Assembly (NCBI RefSeq): GCF_900141735.1
Contig: NZ_FQYO01000002.1
Span: 248,001 to 312,000, forward strand
Direction of reading: 5' to 3'
DNA: 64,000 bases
Source: Wenxinia saemankumensis
GTDB taxonomy: Bacteria; Pseudomonadota; Alphaproteobacteria; Rhodobacterales; Rhodobacteraceae
How positions within the stretch are numbered: position 1 is the stretch's first letter; each line of letters opens with the position of its first letter. Positions 20,319 to 27,815 of the stretch are shown here, piece after piece. A program made the translations under genes and the position numbers. The notes under the pieces were generated by a model. The model searched no databases. It was not told the DNA's origin and saw only the letters and a program-made list of their open reading frames with translations.

Positions 20319-20371
20319 GTACGCGACGAGCACGCACCCTGCCGCGTGTAGGGTGCGTGCTCGCACGCACC
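20319..20371 (+). repeat. Two further copies of the palindromic repeat after rpoA
   Basis: 20319-20339 is a degenerate unit (loop ACGAG) and 20352-20371 is a near-perfect unit with 9-bp arms. They are the same family as 13605-13709, again separated by a short TAGGG-type junction, and begin immediately after the rpoA stop. Confidence 0.82.
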
Positions 20372-20454
20372 GACCCGGGCGATCCTGCCCCAACAAGGAG
20401 AGCCGGCGACGACGCATCACCGGCCTGACAAAGCAAAACACGAAGGAAGACATC

Positions 20455-20880
20455 ATGCGCCACGGTTCCGGATACCGCCGCCTCAACCGCACCCACGAGC
20501 ATCGCAAGGCGCTGTGGGCCAACATGGCCGGCTCGCTGATCGAGCACGAGCAGATCAAGACCACGCTGCCCAAGGCCAAGGAGCTCAAGCGCGTCGTGGA
20601 CAAGCTGATCACCCTCGCCAAGCGCGGCGATCTGCATGCCCGCCGCCAGGCCGCGGCGCAGCTCAAGCAGGACCAGCACGTCGCGAAGCTGTTCGAGGTG
20701 CTCGGCCCCCGCTACGCCGAGCGCGCCGGCGGCTATACCCGCGTGCTGAAGGCCGGCTTCCGCTACGGCGACATGGCCCCGATGGCGATCATCGAACTGG
20801 TCGATCGTGACGTTTCGGCCAAGGGCGCCGCGGACCGCGCCCGGCTCGAGGCCGAGGAGGCGATGGCCGACGAAGATTGA
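20455..20880 (+). CDS. rplQ: 50S ribosomal protein L17
   Basis: L17 (141 aa) is at the tunnel exit region. It begins [21 protein letters not shown] and contains [25 protein letters not shown] and the [15 protein letters not shown] end. ATG 20455 is fixed by family start; upstream in-frame sequence is repeat and leader. It closes the ribosomal cluster and is followed by a terminator. Confidence 0.98.
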   Translation: MRHGSGYRRLNRTHEHRKALWANMAGSLIEHEQIKTTLPKAKELKRVVDKLITLAKRGDLHARRQAAAQLKQDQHVAKLFEVLGPRYAERAGGYTRVLKAGFRYGDMAPMAIIELVDRDVSAKGAADRARLEAEEAMADED

Positions 20881-20907
20881 CGCTATTCCAAGTGATGAAT
20901 AGGTCTC

Positions 20908-20944
20908 ACGGCGCGCCCCGCTTCCCGCAGGGCGCGCCGTTTTT
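20908..20944 (+). terminator. Intrinsic terminator after rplQ
   Basis: A perfect 10-bp stem (20908-20917 with 20931-20940) with a 13-nt loop and a TTTTT tail ends the alpha operon. Confidence 0.85.
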
Positions 20945-20981
20945 CGTTTCCCGAGGGGAAGTTGCGAGTGACGGGTTGTGA

Positions 20982-21003
20982 CCACGGCGCGACAGCGCTG
21001 TGG
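20982..21003. promoter_or_regulatory. 22-bp imperfect palindrome upstream of luxR
   Basis: CCACGGCGC and GCGCTGTGG flank GACA, with one non-Watson-Crick position. It lies 48 bp before the luxR start. Size suits a lux-box-type operator, but it does not match the classic ACCTGT-type box, so an operator role is only a suggestion. Confidence 0.35.
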
Positions 21004-21050
21004 GCGGTTTGCAATCTGAGGTTGACGTTATCCACATGAGCGGAACAGGT

Positions 21051-21668
21051 ATGCCCATGACCTTGCAGAGTGTTCTCGAAAGGGAGACCAAGGGGTTCAA
21101 CAAGCTGGCGCCGAAGGGATTTTTCTACGCTCTGCACATCCGTTTCGCGATGCCCCTCTACAACTTCCAGAGCTATCCGCAGGGCTGGATCGATCGCTAC
21201 ACGGAAGGAGTCTACGCACTGCGCGACCCGATCATCGCCTGGGGGTTCTCGACGGTCGGAACGGCGCGCTGGAGCGAGATCGACATGCTCGATCCGCTCG
21301 ACATCCTCGGACAGGCCCGCGAGTTCGGGATGGTCTACGGGCTGGCCGTCTCGTGCGGGCCGATGTCGTCCCGGACCATCGCGAGCGCCAGCCGCGACGA
21401 CCGGGAATTCGAGGATGACGAGATCGCGGCCTTCGCCGCGAGGATCGAGCGCCTCCACGAGGCGACCCAACCCCCGACGACCCTGACCGAGGCGCAGGCC
21501 GAGGCGCTCAGGTGCGTGGCGGAGGGGGATCGCTACGCCGCCGCGGCGAACCGGCTCGGCATCTCCGAGAGCGCCTTCAAGGCCCGGCTGTCCTCGGCCC
21601 GGGAGGCGCTGCTCGCCCGGACGACGACCGAAGCGGTGCAGAGGGCGCGGGACTACCGGCTGATCTGA
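21051..21668 (+). CDS. LuxR-family quorum-sensing regulator
   Basis: The 205-aa product has an N-terminal autoinducer-binding-type domain (W-DRY, DP--AWGFSTVGT-RWSE, AREFGMVYGLAVSCGP) and a C-terminal LuxR-type helix-turn-helix (LTEAQAEALRCVAEGDR through LGISESAFKARLSSAREAL). It should bind an N-acyl-homoserine lactone and DNA. It is shorter than the usual 230-250 residues. Start is uncertain among ATG 21036, 21051 and 21057; GGAACAGG favours 21051. The adjacent luxI makes it a cognate pair rather than an orphan. Confidence 0.88.
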   Translation: MPMTLQSVLERETKGFNKLAPKGFFYALHIRFAMPLYNFQSYPQGWIDRYTEGVYALRDPIIAWGFSTVGTARWSEIDMLDPLDILGQAREFGMVYGLAVSCGPMSSRTIASASRDDREFEDDEIAAFAARIERLHEATQPPTTLTEAQAEALRCVAEGDRYAAAANRLGISESAFKARLSSAREALLARTTTEAVQRARDYRLI

Positions 21669-21730
21669 CACCGCCCCGGGCGGCCTTCGGCAGGGATCAC
21701 ACGACGAGACCCTGTTGTTCAGAGGCTGCC

Positions 21731-22321
21731 ATGCAGAGTGCCACGCTTTCCTTCGCCAACCTCCACACTCACGGCGAACTCTTCGCGAACCTCCTCCGCG
21801 CCAGGCGCGAGACCTTCATCCTGCGCAACCGGTGGAACCTGCCGGAGGCGGACGGGATGGAATACGACCAGTACGACACCCCGCAATCGCGGTGGATCGC
21901 CGCCTACGACGATCTGGGCCGGGTGCGCGGCGGGCTGCGACTCACGCCGACCACCGCCCGGTGCGGCTGCTATTCCTACATGATCCGCGACGCCCAGAAG
22001 GGTCTGCTCGACTCGATCCCCGCCGACCTGCTCGACGAGACCGCCCCGGTGGACGAGGCCACCTGGGAGGTGACCCGCGGCTTCATCTGCGAGGATGTCG
22101 AATCGGCGGAACGGCTGAAGGTCCGGATGAAGCTCGTCGTCGAGATGCTCCGCGCGAGCCGGGAGCTCGGGATCGGGCGGATGGTGGCGCTGCTGCCGTC
22201 GAACTGGACCCGCTGGGCGTCGCGCTGCAGGCTGGACATGTCGCCGGCCGGCCGGGTCATGGACATGGGCGGCATCGACTACCAGGCGGTCTGGATCGAC
22301 GTCTCCACCCAGCTGAACTGA
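21731..22321 (+). CDS. LuxI-family acyl-homoserine-lactone synthase
   Basis: The 196-aa enzyme makes N-acyl-homoserine lactone signals from SAM and acyl-ACP. The conserved residues of the family are recognisable: R26, F29 and W35 in the ARRETFILRNRW stretch, E44 and D46 (MEYDQYD), R70 (GGLRLTP) and the Glu/Arg of WEVTRGF. ATG 21731 begins the family-like sequence. It is 62 bp downstream of luxR on the same strand, so an operon is likely. Confidence 0.92.
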   Translation: MQSATLSFANLHTHGELFANLLRARRETFILRNRWNLPEADGMEYDQYDTPQSRWIAAYDDLGRVRGGLRLTPTTARCGCYSYMIRDAQKGLLDSIPADLLDETAPVDEATWEVTRGFICEDVESAERLKVRMKLVVEMLRASRELGIGRMVALLPSNWTRWASRCRLDMSPAGRVMDMGGIDYQAVWIDVSTQLN

Positions 22322-22386
22322 TCCCCGCTACCGGCGCATCGACCCGAGGGTTTCCCAGGGCGGGGCGGCTGCCTAGATAGGCGGAC

Positions 22387-23739
22387 ATGGCCGATCTCTT
22401 CGACAGCTCCCCCGCCGACCTTCCGGCGCGCGCCCCCTCGGACGCGCCGCGTCCGCTCGCCGACCGGCTCCGGCCGCGGACGCTCGCCGAGGTGATCGGG
22501 CAGGCCCAGGTCCTCGGTCCCGAGGCGCCGCTCGGGGCGATGATCGAAGGGGGCTCGCTCTCCTCGCTGATCTTCTGGGGACCGCCAGGGGTCGGCAAGA
22601 CGACCATCGCCCGCCTGCTCGCCGACCAGACGGACCTGCATTTCGAGCAGATCAGCGCGATCTTCTCGGGCGTGGCCGAGCTGAAGAAGGTGTTCGAGGC
22701 GGCGAAGCTGCGCCGCAGGACGGGGCGCGGCACGCTGCTCTTCGTCGACGAGATCCACCGCTTCAACAAGGCGCAGCAGGACAGTTTCCTGCCCCATATG
22801 GAGGACGGGACGATCCTGCTTGTCGGGGCCACGACCGAGAACCCGTCTTTCGAGCTGAACGCAGCCCTCCTGTCCCGCGCGCAGGTGCTGGTCCTGACCC
22901 GCCTCGGGCCCGCCGATCTCGAGCGGCTGATGCAGCGGGCGGAGCAGGAACTCGGGCGGGGCCTGCCGCTCGACGGGGGCGCCCGCGATGCGCTGGTCGA
23001 GATGGCGGATGGCGACGGACGCGCGCTCCTGAACCTGATCGAGCAGGTCGCGGCGTGGAAGCCGGGCGACCGGCTCGACCGGGCCAAGCTGACCACCCGC
23101 CTGACGCGGCGGGCCGCGAAATACGACAAGTCCGGCGACGAGCATTACAACCTCATCTCCGCCCTGCACAAATCCGTCCGGGGCTCGGATCCCGACGCCG
23201 CGCTCTACTGGCTGGGACGGATGCTCGAGGGCGGGGAGGATCCGCGCTACCTCGCCCGGCGCATCACCCGCATGGCGGTCGAGGATATCGGCCTCGCCGA
23301 TCCGCAGGCCCAGCGGATCTGCCTCGACGCGTGGGAGACCTACGAAAGGCTCGGCAGCCCGGAGGGGGAGCTGGCGCTCGCGCAATCGGTCATCTACCTC
23401 GCTCTCGCGCCGAAATCGAACGCGGGCTACGCCGCCTACAAGGCGAGCCGGGCCGAGGCGCGCAAGACCGGATCCGAGCCGCCGCCCAAGCACATCCTGA
23501 ACGCCCCGACGAAGCTGATGAAGGAGCAGGGCTACGGGTCGGGCTATGCCTACGACCACGATGCCGAGGACGCGTTCTCGGGGCAGACCTATTTCCCCGA
23601 CGGGATGAAGCGCGGGATCTACTACCTGCCCGTGGATCGCGGATTCGAGCGCGACCTGAAGAAGCGGGTGGAGTGGTTCGCCGGACTGCGCGCCAGGCGC
23701 GAGGCCGGTCGCGGCGGGCCGGAGGATGGCGGGGCGTGA
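22387..23739 (+). CDS. rarA: Replication-associated recombination protein A (AAA+ ATPase)
   Basis: RarA/MgsA (450 aa) acts at stalled forks with SSB and gaps. The Walker A GPPGVGKT is at residues 65-72, Walker B LLFVDEIHRFNKAQQD follows, then GATTENPSFELN (sensor 1) and the C-terminal MgsA domain with SALHKSVRGSDPDAALYWL and NAPTKLMKE-GYG. First gene of a tight operon; its stop overlaps the GTG of the next gene. Confidence 0.95.
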   Translation: MADLFDSSPADLPARAPSDAPRPLADRLRPRTLAEVIGQAQVLGPEAPLGAMIEGGSLSSLIFWGPPGVGKTTIARLLADQTDLHFEQISAIFSGVAELKKVFEAAKLRRRTGRGTLLFVDEIHRFNKAQQDSFLPHMEDGTILLVGATTENPSFELNAALLSRAQVLVLTRLGPADLERLMQRAEQELGRGLPLDGGARDALVEMADGDGRALLNLIEQVAAWKPGDRLDRAKLTTRLTRRAAKYDKSGDEHYNLISALHKSVRGSDPDAALYWLGRMLEGGEDPRYLARRITRMAVEDIGLADPQAQRICLDAWETYERLGSPEGELALAQSVIYLALAPKSNAGYAAYKASRAEARKTGSEPPPKHILNAPTKLMKEQGYGSGYAYDHDAEDAFSGQTYFPDGMKRGIYYLPVDRGFERDLKKRVEWFAGLRARREAGRGGPEDGGA

Positions 23740-24257
23740 GCGACCTCACCGAGGATTGCGCGGCCTGCGACGGCCTGTGCTGCGTCGCGCCCGCCTTCGA
23801 CGCGGGGCGGATGTTCGCCTTCGACAAGCCGGCCGAGACGCCGTGCCGGCATCTGGGCGACGGCTCGCTCTGCCGGATCCACGACCAGCTGGCCGAGGCG
23901 GGGATGGGCGGCTGCGCCCTCTTCGGCTGCAAGGGGGCCGGGCAGCGCACGATGGCGCGTTTTGCCGGGCGCAGCTGGCGCGACGGGCCGCAGGCGGCAC
24001 GCGCCATCTTCGACGCCTTCGCCGACCTCAGGGCCGTCCACGATGCGCTGGAGCTGCTCGTCGCGGCCGAGCGGCTGCCGCTCGCCCCGGCGGAGGAGGT
24101 GGCCCGACAGGCCCATGTCGACACCCTGTCGGGAGAGGGGGACACGGGCGCCCTGCATGCGGCGTCCGTCCAGGCCCGCGCCTTCCTGCGCGGCCTCGCC
24201 CCCGGCCTCTCGCAGAGCTTGACTCCCGGTGGGGCAGGGGGGACATGGCCGCGATGA
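23736..24257 (+). CDS. Cysteine-rich, possibly metal-binding protein
   Basis: A 173-aa product with GTG start inside the rarA stop (GTGA). Its N-terminal half carries a dense cysteine pattern: CAACDGLCC, then C before RHLGDGSLC, then GC-LFGC, followed by KGAGQRT. I recall the same pattern in proteins labelled YkgJ-like or pentapeptide-related, but no pentapeptide repeats are present. A bound zinc or iron-sulfur centre is plausible. The C-terminal half is helical and unremarkable. Function unknown; location suggests coexpression with rarA and crcB. Confidence 0.78.
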   Translation: MSDLTEDCAACDGLCCVAPAFDAGRMFAFDKPAETPCRHLGDGSLCRIHDQLAEAGMGGCALFGCKGAGQRTMARFAGRSWRDGPQAARAIFDAFADLRAVHDALELLVAAERLPLAPAEEVARQAHVDTLSGEGDTGALHAASVQARAFLRGLAPGLSQSLTPGGAGGTWPR

Positions 24258-24637
24258 TCCAGACCTTCCTGCAAGTCGGCGCCGGCGGGGCGCTGGGGGC
24301 GATGGCGCGCTTCGCGCTCGGCCTCGGCGTCGTGCGCCTCACCGGGCCGAACGCGCCCTTTCCCGTCGCCGTGCTGGGCGCGAACGTGATCGGGTCCTTC
24401 GCGATGGGGATGCTCGTCGTCGCGCTGGCCGAGAAGGGGGGGGCGCATCTGTCGCCCTTCCTCGTCACCGGCCTTCTGGGGGGCTTCACGACGTTCTCGT
24501 CCTTCAGCCTCGAGGCGGCGACGCTGTGGGAGAGGGGGGCACCCGCCCTCGCCGCGACCTATGTCGCGCTCTCGGTCGGGCTGTCTCTGGCGGGGATCGC
24601 TTCGGGACTGGTGCTGGGACGGGGAATCTTCGCATGA
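24245..24637 (+). CDS. crcB: CrcB/Fluc fluoride channel
   Basis: CrcB (130 aa) is a dual-topology fluoride exporter of the inner membrane. Four hydrophobic segments are seen, with GGALGAMARF near the N-terminus, ANVIGSFAMG, and the signature GLLGGFTTFSSFSLE. GGGGGG precedes ATG 24245, which overlaps the previous gene by 13 bp; ATG 24254 is an alternative. The stop overlaps the next ATG. No fluoride riboswitch is apparent upstream. Confidence 0.94.
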   Translation: MAAMIQTFLQVGAGGALGAMARFALGLGVVRLTGPNAPFPVAVLGANVIGSFAMGMLVVALAEKGGAHLSPFLVTGLLGGFTTFSSFSLEAATLWERGAPALAATYVALSVGLSLAGIASGLVLGRGIFA

Positions 24638-25683
24638 GCGGTGTTCAGATCGTCGTCGTGGGCGAGGACGAGGGCGACCAGCGCCTCGACCGCTGGCTCA
24701 AGCGGCGCTTTCCCCAGCTGACGCAGGGCGCAGTCGAGAAGATGTGCCGCAAGGGCGACCTGCGCGTGGATGGCGGGCGGGTGAAGGCCAGTACCCGCGT
24801 CGAGACCGGGCAGGAAGTGCGCGTCCCGCCGATCCCCGACGGCGCGGCCCCGCCGCCCACCGGACCGGCCCGCATCTCCCCGGCGGACGAGAGGATGATC
24901 CGCGCCGCGGTGATCTACCGCGACGACCACGTGATCGCGCTGAACAAGCCGCCGGGCCTGCCGACCCAGGGCGGCAGCGGGGTGAGCAAGCATGTCGACG
25001 GGCTGGCCGAGGCGCTGCGCTTCGGCTTCGACGAGAAGCCGCGCCTCGTCCACCGGCTCGACCGCGACACGTCGGGCGTGCTGCTGCTGGCGCGTACCCG
25101 GACGGCCGCGAAGGCGCTGACCGAGAGCCTGCGTCACCGCGAAACGCGCAAGATCTACTGGGCCGCCGTCGCGGGCGTGCCGCATCCCCGGATGGGCACG
25201 GTGAAATACGGGCTGGTCAAGGCGCCCGGCCACGGACGTGGCGGCGAGAACGAGAAGATGCGCTGCCTGCACCCCTCCGAGGTGGCGAGCACGGAGGGCG
25301 CGAAGCGCGCCCATACCGATTACGCGGTGATCGAGCCGCTGGCGAACCGCGCCGCCTGGGTCGCGCTGGTGCCGGTCACCGGCCGCACCCACCAGCTGCG
25401 CGCCCACATGGCCGAGATGGGGCACCCCATCGTCGGCGACGGCAAGTACGGCGGCTCGGGGCAGGAGAACCTGGGCGACGGCTGGGGCGCGATGCTGGGG
25501 CCGGACCTGTCGAGGAAGCTGCACCTGCACGCCCGGTCCATCGCCTGCGAGCATCCGGTGACGAAGCAGCCGCTGCGCGTCGTGGCCCCGATGCCGGACC
25601 ACATGGCCCGGACCTGGGACTTCGTCGGCTGGCGGGCCGAGGAGGCGCCGGACGACCCCTTCGACCCCGAGGAGATGGCATGA
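24634..25683 (+). CDS. rluC: RluC/RluD-family 23S rRNA pseudouridine synthase
   Basis: The 349-aa enzyme has an N-terminal S4 RNA-binding domain (QRLDRWLKRRFPQLTQG) and a catalytic domain with the active-site motif LVHRLDRDTSGVLLLA, Asp being the catalytic residue, plus GRTHQLRAHM-EMGHPIVGD. Which uridines are modified (RluC versus RluD type) cannot be fixed by eye. ATGA overlaps join it to crcB and to the ATP12 gene. Confidence 0.88.
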   Translation: MSGVQIVVVGEDEGDQRLDRWLKRRFPQLTQGAVEKMCRKGDLRVDGGRVKASTRVETGQEVRVPPIPDGAAPPPTGPARISPADERMIRAAVIYRDDHVIALNKPPGLPTQGGSGVSKHVDGLAEALRFGFDEKPRLVHRLDRDTSGVLLLARTRTAAKALTESLRHRETRKIYWAAVAGVPHPRMGTVKYGLVKAPGHGRGGENEKMRCLHPSEVASTEGAKRAHTDYAVIEPLANRAAWVALVPVTGRTHQLRAHMAEMGHPIVGDGKYGGSGQENLGDGWGAMLGPDLSRKLHLHARSIACEHPVTKQPLRVVAPMPDHMARTWDFVGWRAEEAPDDPFDPEEMA

Positions 25684-26396
25684 GCGAGCAGAGCTGGGCC
25701 CCCCGCCGCTTCTGGAAGGAAGCCGGCGTCGCGCCGCGCGAGGGCGGGCATGCCGTCCTGCTCGACGGGCGGCCCGTCCGGACCCCGGCCAAGGCGCCGC
25801 TGGTCCTGCCGACCGGGGCGCTGGCCGAGGCGATCGCCGCCGAATGGGACGCACAGGGCGAACGCGTCGATCCCGGCACGATGCCGATGACGCGGACCGC
25901 CAATTCCGCCATCGACACGGTCGCCGCGAACCGCGACGCCGTGATCGACCTGCTCGCGGAATACGGGGCGACCGACCTGCTCTGCTACCGCGCCGACGCG
26001 CCGGAGGAGCTGGCCGCGCGGCAGGCGGCGGACTGGGATCGCTGGCTCGACTGGGCTGACCGGACGCATGGCGCGCGTCTGAAGGTGGCGACCGGCGTGC
26101 TGCCCGTCGCGCAGGACGCGCGGGCGCTGGCCGCCCTGCGCGCTCCTCTCGAGGGGATGGATGCCTTTGCCCTTGCCGGGACGCACGACCTCGTTGCGCT
26201 GCCCGGGTCGCTCGTACTCGGCCTTGCCGTCGCGGGGGGCGCCCTGGCGGCGGACGAGGCCTGGCGGATCAGCCGGATCGACGAGGATTGGCAGGCCGAG
26301 CTCTGGGGCGCCGACGACGAGGCCGAGGCGCAGGCTTCGGCGCGGAAGGCGGCACTCGAGCAGGCGGCGCGCTTCCACACCCTCTCTCGGGCCTGA
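25680..26396 (+). CDS. ATP12-family F1-ATPase assembly chaperone
   Basis: The 238-aa protein matches the ATP12 family, which in mitochondria binds the F1 alpha subunit during assembly and is conserved in alphaproteobacteria. Seen are RFWKEAGVA--EGG-AVLLDGRPVRTPAK, the AEWDAQGERVDPGTMPMTRTANSAID motif and the E-WQ-E-WG-D-EA C-terminus. It ends the rarA operon by a 4-bp overlap with rluC. Confidence 0.9.
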   Translation: MSEQSWAPRRFWKEAGVAPREGGHAVLLDGRPVRTPAKAPLVLPTGALAEAIAAEWDAQGERVDPGTMPMTRTANSAIDTVAANRDAVIDLLAEYGATDLLCYRADAPEELAARQAADWDRWLDWADRTHGARLKVATGVLPVAQDARALAALRAPLEGMDAFALAGTHDLVALPGSLVLGLAVAGGALAADEAWRISRIDEDWQAELWGADDEAEAQASARKAALEQAARFHTLSRA

Positions 26397-26466
26397 ACGC
26401 CGCGCCTTCTGCCGAAAAGACCAGCAAACGCGCAGATATTGGGGCGCGCGCCGCCGGGGCTCCCGA

Positions 26467-26507
26467 CAAGTTGGTATTGACCTCTTTGCGCATATGCGCC
26501 CAACTTG
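26467..26507. promoter_or_regulatory. Nested dyad region upstream of aapJ
   Basis: An 8-bp inverted repeat CAAGTTGG/CCAACTTG (26467-26474 and 26500-26507) encloses TTGACC (26477-26482) and a perfect 12-bp palindrome GCGCATATGCGC (26488-26499). The region lies about 110 bp before aapJ. It looks like promoter plus operator, but no -10 at correct spacing from TTGACC is obvious (TTGGTA-16-TATGCG is possible). Confidence 0.45.
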
Positions 26508-26616
26508 CGCCATTGCCGGGGAGCCAACCCCGGCGGCCCGCCTTTTCGAGGGACGGAAGGGCAGGCATTTCAGATCGGCTGCGCCCGGCGCGGTCGGACA
26601 CCAGGAAGAGGTAAAC

Positions 26617-27633
26617 ATGAAAAAATCCGTATTTCTCGGCGCCGCGACCGTTGCCTGCCTCGGAGCAGGCGCCGCCGCCGCGCAGACGCTCGAGAGCGTC
26701 CAGGAGAACGGTGTGCTGAATTGCGGCGTGAGCACCGGCCTCACCGGCTTTTCCTCGCCGAACGCGAGCGGCGAGTGGGAAGGGTTCGACGTCGGCATCT
26801 GCCGCGCCGTCGCGGCCGCCGTCCTGGGCGACCCGATGGCCGTGAACTTCGTTCCGACCACCGGTCAGACCCGCTTCACCGCGCTCGCCTCCGGCGAAAT
26901 CGACCTGCTGGCCCGGAACACCACCTGGACCTTCAGCCGTGACGTGGACCTCGGCTTCTCCTTCGCCGGCGTGAACTACTACGACGGCCAGGGCTTCATG
27001 GTGCCGCGCGCGCTCGGCGTGTCCTCGGCCCAGGATCTCGACGGCGCGACGGTCTGCATCCAGACCGGCACCACGACCGAGCTGAACCTCGCGGACTACT
27101 TCCGCGTGAACAACATCAGCTACGAGCCGGTGCCGATCGAGACCAATGCCGAGGCGCAGCAGCAGTACCTCGCCGGCGCTTGCGACGTCTACACGACCGA
27201 TGCGTCCGGCCTCGCCGCCACGCGCGCCTCGTTCGAGAACCCGGGCGATCACGTGATCCTGCCCGAGATCATCTCGAAGGAGCCGCTCGGCCCGCTCGTC
27301 CGCCAGGGCGACGACCAGTGGGCGGACATCGTCCGCTGGACCCTCAACGCGCTGATCGCGGCCGAGGAATACGGCGTGACCTCGACCAATGTAAGCGAGC
27401 TGGCCTCGGGCACCGACAACCCCGAGATCAACCGTCTGCTCGGCTCCGAGGGCGAACTCGGCGCGATGTTCGGGCTCGAGAACGACTGGGCGCAGCAAGC
27501 GATCGCGGCGGTCGGGAACTACGGCGAGCTGTTCGAGCAGAACATCGGCGAGTCGACCCCGATCGGCCTGGCGCGCGGCCTGAACGCGCAGTGGACCGAT
27601 GGCGGCCTGATGTACGCGCCGCCGTTCCGGTAA
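26617..27633 (+). CDS. aapJ: Amino-acid ABC transporter, periplasmic substrate-binding protein (Aap/Bzt type)
   Basis: The 338-aa protein is the binding protein of the general L-amino-acid (AapJ) or glutamate/glutamine/aspartate (BztA) transporter. It has a signal peptide (MKKSVFLGAATVACLGAGAA, cleavage near AAA-QT), then VLNCGVSTGLTGFSSPN, GFDVGICRAVAAAVLGD, LARNTTWTFSRD and DDQW-DIVRWTLNALI. The four-gene order with two permeases and one ATPase confirms the system. AGGAAGAGG precedes the ATG. Confidence 0.95.
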   Translation: MKKSVFLGAATVACLGAGAAAAQTLESVQENGVLNCGVSTGLTGFSSPNASGEWEGFDVGICRAVAAAVLGDPMAVNFVPTTGQTRFTALASGEIDLLARNTTWTFSRDVDLGFSFAGVNYYDGQGFMVPRALGVSSAQDLDGATVCIQTGTTTELNLADYFRVNNISYEPVPIETNAEAQQQYLAGACDVYTTDASGLAATRASFENPGDHVILPEIISKEPLGPLVRQGDDQWADIVRWTLNALIAAEEYGVTSTNVSELASGTDNPEINRLLGSEGELGAMFGLENDWAQQAIAAVGNYGELFEQNIGESTPIGLARGLNAQWTDGGLMYAPPFR

Positions 27634-27644
27634 GCGACAGGGCA

Positions 27645-27672
27645 GGGCGCGGGAGGAACCCCTCCCGCGCCC
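27645..27672 (+). promoter_or_regulatory. Intercistronic stem-loop between aapJ and aapQ
   Basis: A perfect 12-bp stem (27645-27656 with 27661-27672) with AACC loop and no T-tract lies 12 bp after aapJ. In transporter operons such stems usually protect the binding-protein mRNA or cause partial termination, giving excess binding protein. That role is inference. Confidence 0.65.
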
Positions 27673-27815
27673 GCTTCACAAGAAGAAACGACCAAGCCGC
27701 CGATCAAGACGCGGCCGGGACCAGGAAGGGCCCAAACCAACCGCCTGCCAAGCCCGAAGACCGGACCAATCCGGCGCGGGCGCGGCGCGCACGGGCGGAA
27801 CCTCGGGGGTAAAAC

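Noticed and set aside
20982-21003. Classic lux box
   Set aside because: The dyad does not match the conserved lux box core; kept only as a possible operator.
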